A DNA stretch of 64,000 nucleotides from assembly GCF_007859765.1 (NCBI RefSeq), contig NZ_SIHJ01000001.1, positions 2,357,311 through 2,421,310 of the forward strand, read 5' to 3'. The DNA is from Posidoniimonas corsicana (lineage in GTDB: Bacteria; Planctomycetota; Planctomycetia; Pirellulales; Lacipirellulaceae). Of this stretch, positions 17,111 through 24,768 are shown piece after piece. Every line of letters starts with the position of its first letter. Positions within the stretch are counted from its first letter, which is position 1. Made by a program: the position numbers and the translations under genes. Under the pieces are notes generated by a model that saw only the letters and a list, made by a program, of their open reading frames with translations, was not told the DNA's origin and did no database searches.

Positions 17111-17248
17111 CTGTGCGTCGGTGCTTTAGCGCAGTCAGCGCGCAGGCCCCAGCAGCGTCAGAGAACTAAACTTCGTTGAGGTGTTTGCGTGGAGGGTGCA
17201 TGCGAAGGTCACCGAGGCGTGCGGCCGTGGTCCGTTGGGCGCCCGGAC

Positions 17249-17414
17249 ATTTGTCCCTGTCGGCGCACACGCGTGGACAAAAGTCGGGGCCGACACCACC
17301 GGGTTAAATCAGAAGACACTGCTATAGCAGGGTGAAACGCGAATCGGCACCGGCGGTAGGGTCCGACTTTTGTCCCTAAAAATCGATGCGCCAGAACGGG
17401 ACAAAACTCTGGGC
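17249..17414. repeat. Dispersed repeat, copy A, box cluster with a 101-bp inverted repeat
   Basis: Contains ATTTGTCC (17249-17256), GGACAAAAGTCGG (17275-17287), its perfect reverse complement CCGACTTTTGTCC (17363-17375) and GGGACAAAA (17398-17406). The two 13-base arms span exactly 101 bases. At their centre is a perfect palindrome, CTGCTATAGCAG (17319-17330). The segment 17398-17414 is the exact reverse complement of 51241-51257 in copy B. No gene is visible in the 16908-17467 gap apart from this repeat and the promoter candidate. Confidence 0.7.
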
Positions 17415-17467
17415 CGGCGGAGCACCCTGAGTGCGACGGGGCCGCTGCTTGCGGCGGGGGCGGGCGG

Positions 17468-20155
17468 CTAGCTGCCGAGCGACTCTTTCCACTCCCGCAG
17501 CATGAGCAGCGCGTCGATCGGCGTGGTGCCGTCGATCTCCAGTCGGCGGATCTTGTCGACCAGCGGGTGCTCGTACGCGTCGAACAGCTGCAGCTGCAGC
17601 CCGTCGGCGGGCGCGGCGGGCTTGCTGACCACGGGCTGGGCTTCGACGGGGGTGAGCTGAGTTTCGGCGTCGTGCTGCGACTCGAGCTTAGAGAGGATCT
17701 CCTGCGCGCGCTGGTTCACCCCGCGGGGCACGCCCGCCAGCTTTGCCACGTGGATGCCGTAGCTCTTGTCGGCGGCGCCCTCGACAATCTGGTGCAGGAA
17801 GACGACGTCGCCCTGGTGCTCGTGCACCGCGACGCTGCGGTTGGCGACCCCGTCGAGCTGGTCGGCCAGGTCGGTCAGCTCGTGGTAGTGCGTGGCGAAC
17901 AGCGCGCGGCAGCCGATGTCGTTGTGCAGGCACTCGGCGATCGCCCACGCGAGCGACAGCCCGTCGTACGTGCTGGTGCCGCGGCCGATCTCGTCCAGCA
18001 CCACCAGGCTGCGGCGGGTGGCCGTGTTGAGGATCCGGGCGGTCTCGGTCATCTCGACCATGAAGGTCGACTGGCCGCGGGAGAGCTCGTCCGACGCGCC
18101 GACCCGGGCGAACAGCCGGTCGGCCACGCCGACCGTGGCGCGCTTGGCCGGCACGAAGCTGCCGATCTGCGCCAGCAGCGTGATCAGCGCCGTCTGGCGG
18201 ATGTAGGTGCTCTTGCCGGCCATGTTGGGGCCGGTGATGAGGAGCAGCGAAGGCGAGGTTTCCGGGTTTCGGGTATCGGGCTTCGGCGCGCCGGAGTTGA
18301 GCAGCGCCTCGGGGTCTTCTGTCCGCGCGGCGCACGAGACGCCGTTCGGAACGAACTGGCCTTCGGGCTGCATCACGTCGAGCACCGGGTGGCGGCCCTC
18401 CTCGACGTCCAGCACCGGGGCGTCGGTGATGGTGGGCCGGGTGTACGCGCGGCTGCGGGCCAGGTCGGCCAGCCCGGCCAGCACGTCCAGCTCGGCGAGC
18501 GCGGCGGCGGTCGACAGCAGCCGGCGGCCGGCCTCGATCACCTGCTCGCACAGCTCGGCGAACACGCGCAGCTCGATCTCCTTGACCCGCTCCTCCGCAG
18601 ACAGCACCTTCTCCTCGTACTCCTTCAGCTCCGGCGTGATGTACCGCTCGGCGTTCTTGAGCGTCTGCTTGCGGATGAACGAGTCGGGGATCTTGTCGCG
18701 GTGCGCGTGGGTGACCTCCAGGTAGTAGCCGAACACCTTGTTGAAGCCGACCTTCATCGACGGGATCCCGGTCTCCTCGACCTGCTGCGCCTGGTACTTG
18801 GCGATCCACTGCTTGCCGCCGGCCATCAGCTCGCGGCACTCGTCGAGCTCCGGAAGGAACCCCGGGCGGACGAAGCCGCCGTCGCGGGCCTGGTGGGGGC
18901 AGTCGTCCTCGAGCGCGGCCTCGAGCTTGGCGCGGAGCTCCGGGCAGAGGTCGATCCGCTGCTCGATCTGCGCCAGCCGCTCGCTAGACCGGCCGGACAG
19001 CTTCGCCTTGAGCGCCGGCAGCCCGGCCAGCGTGCGGCCCACGCAGGACAGGTCACGCGGGCTGGCGCGGCCGGTGGTCACGCGGGAGACCAGCCGCTCG
19101 ATGTCGTACACGGCGCGGAGCTTCTCGCGGACCGCGTCGGTCAACGACGGCGCGTCCACCAGCTCGGCCACGGCGTCCAGTCGGCCGTTGATCCGCTCGG
19201 CGTCGGTCAGCGGCCCGCGGAGCCACTCCGCCAGCAGGCGGGCGCCGGGCGAAGTGACCGTGCGGTCGATCACGCCCAGGAGCGCGCCCTCGCGGCGGCC
19301 GTCGCGCAGCGTGTGGGCGATCTCGAGGCTCCGCCAGGTGGCGGCGTCGATCTGCAGGGTGGACTCGTTCTCGAACGGGAGCAGCCGGTCGATGTGTCCG
19401 AGCCGAGAGCGTTGGGTTTCCTGCAGGTAGTCGACGATCGCGCCCGCCGCGCGGATGGCCAGCGCGTCGCGCTCGGAGTCTTCCTCGAAGCCGAACCCGT
19501 CGAGCGACTTCACACCCAGCAGCTTCTTCAACGCCTCGGCCGCGACCTGCTGGCCGAACGCCCAGCCGGGCCGCCGGGTGCGGGTGCAGCGCTCGGGCAG
19601 GTCGGCAGGGTCGGGCAGGTCGTCGGACAGCAGGCACTCGCTGGGCGCGATGCGGACGATCTGGTCGGACAGCCGGTCGGTGGCCATCGCGGCAGCATGG
19701 AACCGCCCGGTGGACACGTCTACCCACGCCAGCCCGGTCTGCTCGCCGGCGGGCACAATCGCCGCCAGGAAGTTGCTGCTCTTAGGGTCGAGCAGCCCGT
19801 CCTCGGTCAGCGTGCCGGGGCTGACGATGCGGGTCACCTCGCGGCGGACGATGCCCTTGGCCTGCTTTGGGTCCTCCATCTGGTCGCAGATGGCGGCGCG
19901 GCGGCCGGCGCGGACGATGCGGGCGAGGTACTGGTCGAGTTGGTGGTGGGGGAAGCCGGACATGGGCGTCGGCTCGATCCCGCGCGCGGCGTCGCCCTTG
20001 TCGCGGGCGGTGAGCGTGATGCCTAGCAGCTCGGCGGCGTCCTTGGCGTCCTGGTAGAACAACTCGTAAAAGTCGCCCATGCGGAACAGCAGCAACGCGT
20101 CCCCCGCGGCCTCCTTGGCCTGGTGGTACTGCTGCATCATGGGACTAAGCGACAT
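17468..20155 (-). CDS. mutS: DNA mismatch repair protein MutS
   Basis: 895 residues. Recognises mismatched base pairs and recruits MutL. The mismatch-reading Phe is in the MMQQYHQAKEAAGDALLLFRMGDFYELF start region (FRMGDFYELF). Connector, lever and clamp domains follow, then the ABC-type ATPase with Walker A LITGPNMAGKSTYI (about 640-655) and the signature/Walker B stretch VLDEIGRGTSTYDGLSLAWA. The C-terminal helix-turn-helix is ELKLES-like (QEILSKLESQHDAE). It is about 40 residues longer than E. coli MutS. Part of the excess is a roughly 28-residue insertion just before Walker A (DPEALLNSGAPKPDTRNPET). A hairpin lies directly upstream of the start codon. Confidence 0.96.
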   Translation of the reverse strand: MSLSPMMQQYHQAKEAAGDALLLFRMGDFYELFYQDAKDAAELLGITLTARDKGDAARGIEPTPMSGFPHHQLDQYLARIVRAGRRAAICDQMEDPKQAKGIVRREVTRIVSPGTLTEDGLLDPKSSNFLAAIVPAGEQTGLAWVDVSTGRFHAAAMATDRLSDQIVRIAPSECLLSDDLPDPADLPERCTRTRRPGWAFGQQVAAEALKKLLGVKSLDGFGFEEDSERDALAIRAAGAIVDYLQETQRSRLGHIDRLLPFENESTLQIDAATWRSLEIAHTLRDGRREGALLGVIDRTVTSPGARLLAEWLRGPLTDAERINGRLDAVAELVDAPSLTDAVREKLRAVYDIERLVSRVTTGRASPRDLSCVGRTLAGLPALKAKLSGRSSERLAQIEQRIDLCPELRAKLEAALEDDCPHQARDGGFVRPGFLPELDECRELMAGGKQWIAKYQAQQVEETGIPSMKVGFNKVFGYYLEVTHAHRDKIPDSFIRKQTLKNAERYITPELKEYEEKVLSAEERVKEIELRVFAELCEQVIEAGRRLLSTAAALAELDVLAGLADLARSRAYTRPTITDAPVLDVEEGRHPVLDVMQPEGQFVPNGVSCAARTEDPEALLNSGAPKPDTRNPETSPSLLLITGPNMAGKSTYIRQTALITLLAQIGSFVPAKRATVGVADRLFARVGASDELSRGQSTFMVEMTETARILNTATRRSLVVLDEIGRGTSTYDGLSLAWAIAECLHNDIGCRALFATHYHELTDLADQLDGVANRSVAVHEHQGDVVFLHQIVEGAADKSYGIHVAKLAGVPRGVNQRAQEILSKLESQHDAETQLTPVEAQPVVSKPAAPADGLQLQLFDAYEHPLVDKIRRLEIDGTTPIDALLMLREWKESLGS

Positions 20156-20158
20156 TGC

Positions 20159-20188
20159 TCACGGCTCCGCTGGTGGACGAAGCCGTGA
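20159..20188 (-). promoter_or_regulatory. Hairpin in the mutS leader overlapping the ribosome-binding site
   Basis: In mRNA order TCACGGCT (20188-20181), a 14-base loop and AGCCGTGA (20166-20159) form a perfect 8-bp stem ending three bases before the mutS ATG. The only SD-like sequence, GGAG (20168-20165), starts in the loop and runs into the 3' arm of the stem. The fold could therefore reduce mutS translation. Confidence 0.45.
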
Positions 20189-20318
20189 ATGCTAAACCAC
20201 CGCCCGGGGGAGGCTCAAGTGGCTTGACAGAGCAGCCAAGCTCCAGGCGTCACCCTCAACCGGGGGGACGGCGGTGCGGGCGTTGGCGGTCCACCGGAAC
20301 GGGATCGGCGGGCGGAAG

Positions 20319-21104
20319 CTAGGCCGCCAGCTTCGCCGCGGCGGGACGCTCGGTCTGGATGGCGATGACGTCATTCGCCTCGCAGAAGAAGCGGTAGCCG
20401 TAGCCGGCTAACCGGGCGAGGCAGGCGTCGATCTCCGCGGGCGGCACGTGGCGGTGCTCGAAGCGGATCAGCGCCGGGCGGAAGCGCGAGAAGTCGACGC
20501 CCTTGAGAATCTCGTGGTCGTAGCCCTCGGCGTCGATCTGCAGCAGGTCGATCGAGTCGACCCCGGCCCGCTCCAGCACGCCCTCGATGGTCAGGCACTC
20601 GACGTTGTGGACGATCAGCTCGTGCCGTGCGAAGCCGTACTTCATCACGTGCTCGGCGTTGAACGAGGCGGTCTGCGTGCAGTCGCGGGGGGGGATGTAG
20701 AACTCCCGCGTGCCCGGCTGGCGGTCAATGGCCGCGTTGACCAGCGTGAGGTGGTCGGAGTCGCCGTACAGCGACTCCAGCCGCTTGAACACCTCGGGCT
20801 GCGGCTCAACCAGCACGCCGCGCAGCCTGCGGCGGGAGATGACGTCGCCCAGGTCGTCGTGCGCGACGCCGTCGTACGCGCCGATCTGCAGGAAGGTGAA
20901 GTCGGGCTTGTCGAGCAGCACGTCGCTGATGGCCAGCGGCAGCACGCTGCCGTAGGCCAAGCCGGAGTCCATAATCAGGGGCAGCGGGTCGCGCGTGCGG
21001 CGCAGCCGCGCCTTGCGGAGCAGGCGGTCCTGCAGCCGCTGCAGGCCCTTGCCGCTGGGCAGGAACGGGCGGACGTGACGCTTGACTCGCTTCAGGAACG
21101 ACAT
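20319..21104 (-). CDS. FkbM family methyltransferase
   Basis: 261 residues. SAM-dependent class I methyltransferase of the FkbM type. It shows FTFLQIGAYDGVAHDDLG (SAM loop), GVLVEPQPEVFKRL, NAAIDRQPGTREFYIP, IDLLQIDAEGYDHEILKGVDF and a C-terminal RFEH. A basic N-terminus (MSFLKRVKRHVRPFLPSGKG) precedes the domain. It starts nine bases after bamA stops, so the two are probably co-transcribed. FkbM enzymes often methylate sugars or polyketides, so a role in surface glycan modification is possible (inference). Confidence 0.9.
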   Translation of the reverse strand: MSFLKRVKRHVRPFLPSGKGLQRLQDRLLRKARLRRTRDPLPLIMDSGLAYGSVLPLAISDVLLDKPDFTFLQIGAYDGVAHDDLGDVISRRRLRGVLVEPQPEVFKRLESLYGDSDHLTLVNAAIDRQPGTREFYIPPRDCTQTASFNAEHVMKYGFARHELIVHNVECLTIEGVLERAGVDSIDLLQIDAEGYDHEILKGVDFSRFRPALIRFEHRHVPPAEIDACLARLAGYGYRFFCEANDVIAIQTERPAAAKLAA

Positions 21105-21113
21105 GCTGGTTGC

Positions 21114-24100
21114 CTACCGCATAAAGCCAACGTTGAACGTGAACACCTGCAGCTCGTCGGTGTCGGCCCGCGAGACGGGCCACGCGAAGTCGAGCGCGAT
21201 CGGCGCCGGGCCCATGGCCGGCACCTGGATCCGCAGGCCGACGCCCGGCGCCACACGCCAGGTGTCGATCGTGACCGAGTCTTCGACCGTGCCGAAGTCG
21301 CAGAAGCAGACGCCGTTGACCATGTCGTCCGCGGTGAGCGGGAACAGGTACTCCAGCGTGTTGAGGAACATGAAGTCGCCGCCGGCGCGGGGCGAGGCGC
21401 CGCGGAAGTCGAAGCCACGCATGGTCGAGTAGCCGCCCGCGAAGAAACGGTCGTAGACTGGCGTGTCGTCGCCGGTGAAGCCCAGCCGCGTCTGCGCGAC
21501 CAGCACGTGCCGGCCGGAGTGGTCGGGGCGCTCGTTCAGCAAGAAGTACTTGCGGGCGTCGACCACGGCCCGGGGGTAGTTGAAGCTGCCGACCACCTGC
21601 TCCAGCTGCAGCTCCACGTAGTGGCCGTCGGTGGCGAAGAAGGGGTTGTTGCGGGTGTCGTTGGCGATCACCACGCCGAACCCGTTGAGACTGTTGTCGC
21701 CGACGGTCTCGGCCAGCTCGGGCACGGCGATGGTGTTGGCGTCATGGATGTTGACGTTCTCGCCGCGGTAGGTGAGCCGGGCGGTCAGGTCGTTCTCGGT
21801 CCACTGGTAGCCCAGGCTCACGCGGCCGCCCAGACGCTGCTCGTCCCAGTCGGTGTAGCGGCGGTCGTAGAACGAGCCTGAGAGCGAGAGGCTGATCGGC
21901 GTGTCAAACAGGTAGGGGTTGGTGAAGCTCATCAGGTACCGCTGCACCTGGGTGCCCGGCGCGGCCTCGATGCGGAAGCTCTGACCCCCGCCCCGGAACG
22001 CGGTGCCGTTCACCACATCCTGCCAGCTGGTGGGGATCCGCCGCCAGTCGAAGTTGCGCTCGTCGATCATGATCTGGCCCACCACGCCCGCGTCCGAGTT
22101 GACGCCGACGCCCACCATGAACCGGCCGGTCTGCGCTTCGGCCAGCTGCACGTGCAGGTCGACCGCGGGCTCGCCTGTGGCGAAGCCCTGGTTGGGGAAC
22201 AACGCGGGGTCGGGGGTCGTGCTGGGGATCTGCGGCGTGGGCGGGTAGGGCGTTCCGGCGGGCGGGATATCGCTAGGCGACGTCGGCGCAGGGTAACCGG
22301 GCGGCGGGTAGCCCGGGGGCGCAGCGGCCGGTGGCGGCGGGAAGCCCCCTCCGGTCGGCGGGGCGTACGCGGGCTGCGGTTCGTAAACGGGTTGCTGACT
22401 CGGCTGGTACTGCTCGTACTGCACGGGCTGGACCGGCTGAGCCGGCGCGACCGGCGCCGACGCGGGGCTGGTGGCGCGGGGCACCGTCCCGCCGTACGGC
22501 TGCTGGTACACCGCCTGCTGCGGGCTCTGACCGCGGATCTGCTGCGTCGGTGGGAGCTGCAGGTCGGCGTACGCGGCGTGCACGGGGCGGTTGGCGGACT
22601 GCCAGGCGCTGCGCTCGGTGATCGGCGGCTTGTACGCCACGTGGCGGTGCACGGGCTCTTCCACCGGCGGCAGCCGCCGGATGCTTGGCCCGCCGCTTGA
22701 GAACTGTGCGCCGGGGCTCAGGCGTTGATTCGCAGCGTCTGGTTGCGCGTCATCCTGCACGGGGGCGCCGGGCGCGGCGGTATCGACTGCGTCGGGCAGC
22801 TCGATGTGCACGTCCACGGGCGGAAGCGTCTGCTCCGGGGACGGCTGCTGCGGCTGGCGGCTGAACGCCTGGTAGAGCCGGCGGCCGGGCCGCTTGAGCT
22901 GCTCGACAATCCACGACTCGTCCTGCGGGCTCTGGCCGCGGATCGCGCCGCCGCCCGAGGCGACAAACTCCGTGTCGTCGAGCTCGGGGATGCGGTAGGT
23001 GATCTTCGGCGAAACGCCCCGCGCCGGGTCGGTCAGGAACAGCTGGCTGGCCTGCAGCCGCCGCTCGCTGGCGCGCAGCTCACGGATGTCCATGATCTCG
23101 CCCGGCCGGAGCGACAGCCGGTTGAGCGCGGTCTGGATGCGGGTGTGGGGGTTCTCGCCGTCGATGTGCACGAAGATGCGCCCCACGCGCCACTTCTTCC
23201 CCTCGTCGATGTGGTAGACCAGGTCGATCTTGCCGGGCTCCTCGAGAAATACCGGTTCCGCCTTCACGTCGGCGAACACGTAGCCCTGGCTGCCGTAGAC
23301 CTCCTTGAGCCACTCGACGTCGGCGTTCATCTTGGCCTGCTCGAAGAACTCGCCCTGCGGCAGCTTGGCGCCGAGCGCGAGCGAGTCGTCGCCGAACTTC
23401 TCGTTGCCGACGTAGCGGACCGTGCGGACCTCGTAGCGGGGCCCTTCGTGGATCACGAACTTCACGGTGACCCACTCGCCGGTCTCGCCGAACTCGAGCG
23501 TGCGGCCGACCTTGGCCTGGAAGAAGCCAAAGGCGCGGTAGTACTCGGTCAGCTTGCGGAGGTCGCCATCGAGGGTCTCGCGGTTGAAGTTGCCGCCGAT
23601 CAGGTAGAAGTAGCCCGGCTTGGTTTGCACGCGGGTCTTGAGCCGGCGGTCGCTGGCGAAGTCGGAGTCGTTGCCCTCGAACTGCACCTTCCAGATCTTC
23701 TGCTTCACGCCCTCGTTGATCACGTAGACGATGCCGCGGTCGTCGGCCTGGTCGCCCTCGAGGATCGTGACCTGGGCGTTGGGGAAGCCGGCGTCGGCGT
23801 AGGCGGCCAGGATCTTGCGGCGGCCGTCCTCCACCAGGTAGGGGTCGACGGCGGCGCCCTCCTTCAGGCCGGTTTCCTTGGCGAGCTTCTTGTCCTTGAG
23901 CTTCGAGTTCCCCAAGTACGAGACGTAGCGGACCGTCGAGCGTTCGACCACGCGGAGGATGACGATCCGACCGTTCTCGGTGCGCTCCGAGTAGGGACGC
24001 ACGCTGACGAACCACGGCATCGAGGCGAGCTTGCGAACGTCGCGGGCGAGCGCGGCCGAGTCGAACGGCCGGCCTACCCGCGTGGAAAGCTGCGCCGTGA

Positions 24101-24347
24101 TCTTAGGGGCAGGGATGGTCTTGTTGCCCTCGACGCGGATGTCGGCGACCAGCTCTTCTCCGGCCAGCATCGACAGCCCTGTGGGCGCCGGGGTAGCGAC
24201 CGTTTCCGGCCCGATCCGCTGACTGCCGATCGGTGACGTCGGCAGCCCACGGCCCGGCGACTGGGCGTAGGCGGCGTAGGCCGCCATCGACAGCACGAGG
24301 GCTACACACAGGCGCGTCCGGGATGGGCTGGTCAATTGGTTTGTCAT
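21114..24347 (-). CDS. bamA: BamA/Omp85-family outer-membrane assembly protein with Pro/Gln-rich insert
   Basis: 1077 residues. Signal peptide (LCVALVLSMAAYAAYAQ), successive POTRA domains (about 60-460; VADIRVEGNKTIPAPKI, EGNDSDFASDRRLKTRVQTKPGYFY, RYVGNEKFGDDSLAL) and a C-terminal beta-barrel (about 725-1077) with the Omp85 stretch FFAGGYSTMRGFDFRG. It inserts beta-barrel proteins into the outer membrane. About 270 residues of low-complexity Pro/Gln/Ala/Tyr sequence (about 453-722) separate the last POTRA strands (SPKITYRIPEL...VDLHVQLAEAQTGRFMVGVG). The protein is about 270 residues longer than E. coli BamA (810). Followed by the FkbM gene. Confidence 0.93.
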   Translation of the reverse strand: MTNQLTSPSRTRLCVALVLSMAAYAAYAQSPGRGLPTSPIGSQRIGPETVATPAPTGLSMLAGEELVADIRVEGNKTIPAPKITAQLSTRVGRPFDSAALARDVRKLASMPWFVSVRPYSERTENGRIVILRVVERSTVRYVSYLGNSKLKDKKLAKETGLKEGAAVDPYLVEDGRRKILAAYADAGFPNAQVTILEGDQADDRGIVYVINEGVKQKIWKVQFEGNDSDFASDRRLKTRVQTKPGYFYLIGGNFNRETLDGDLRKLTEYYRAFGFFQAKVGRTLEFGETGEWVTVKFVIHEGPRYEVRTVRYVGNEKFGDDSLALGAKLPQGEFFEQAKMNADVEWLKEVYGSQGYVFADVKAEPVFLEEPGKIDLVYHIDEGKKWRVGRIFVHIDGENPHTRIQTALNRLSLRPGEIMDIRELRASERRLQASQLFLTDPARGVSPKITYRIPELDDTEFVASGGGAIRGQSPQDESWIVEQLKRPGRRLYQAFSRQPQQPSPEQTLPPVDVHIELPDAVDTAAPGAPVQDDAQPDAANQRLSPGAQFSSGGPSIRRLPPVEEPVHRHVAYKPPITERSAWQSANRPVHAAYADLQLPPTQQIRGQSPQQAVYQQPYGGTVPRATSPASAPVAPAQPVQPVQYEQYQPSQQPVYEPQPAYAPPTGGGFPPPPAAAPPGYPPPGYPAPTSPSDIPPAGTPYPPTPQIPSTTPDPALFPNQGFATGEPAVDLHVQLAEAQTGRFMVGVGVNSDAGVVGQIMIDERNFDWRRIPTSWQDVVNGTAFRGGGQSFRIEAAPGTQVQRYLMSFTNPYLFDTPISLSLSGSFYDRRYTDWDEQRLGGRVSLGYQWTENDLTARLTYRGENVNIHDANTIAVPELAETVGDNSLNGFGVVIANDTRNNPFFATDGHYVELQLEQVVGSFNYPRAVVDARKYFLLNERPDHSGRHVLVAQTRLGFTGDDTPVYDRFFAGGYSTMRGFDFRGASPRAGGDFMFLNTLEYLFPLTADDMVNGVCFCDFGTVEDSVTIDTWRVAPGVGLRIQVPAMGPAPIALDFAWPVSRADTDELQVFTFNVGFMR

Positions 24348-24768
24348 AGGTATCAGGCGTGTTGCTCGCGTCAGGCGTCTGTCGTGTAGCTCGCTTGAAG
24401 CGCCGGAGCGGACTCGGAAGGCCGCAACGCGTCGACTCGGCGGGGGCGCTACAAATGCCCTCCGCCGGGAAACGGGCCGCGTAGAGATACAAGAACCCCG
24501 CAGGCGTCACAAGGCAGATTGGCCCCGCTGCTAGCAGGCCGGCCCCGGCCACGGGGCAACGAAGGTCGCCGGCCGGCGAGTGGCCGCCGTCCCGTTTGCT
24601 TGACCGACGCGAAGTGGCTGCCTAGTCTACACTTGCGCGCACTTGGAGGCGGCGACGACGCCGGGTGTGCGAGTCTGGCGGCGCGGTGGTCCGGAACCCA
24701 CCGCGGCTCGTACCCGCCACCCGTTCGAACGGCAGGCCGCGGCACGGTCCGCGGCGGTGAGGGTCACC
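24348..24768. other. Divergent intergenic region between bamA and the retropepsin-like gene
   Basis: 421 bases with no convincing gene. The right half carries a promoter-like pair for the plus-strand gene (listed separately). The middle (24520-24590) is GC-rich with short GGCCGG/CCGGCC self-complementary patches that could fold. I see nothing else. Confidence 0.5.
24600..24628 (+). promoter_or_regulatory. Likely sigma70-type promoter
   Basis: TTGACC (24600-24605), a 17-base spacer and TAGTCT (24623-24628) lie about 140 bases upstream of the ATG at 24769. Spacing is optimal and the -35 hexamer is near consensus. Confidence 0.5.

Noticed and set aside
17567..20026. 819-codon plus-strand open frame
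   Set aside because: Antisense shadow of mutS caused by high G+C at third positions; no domain, no start signal.
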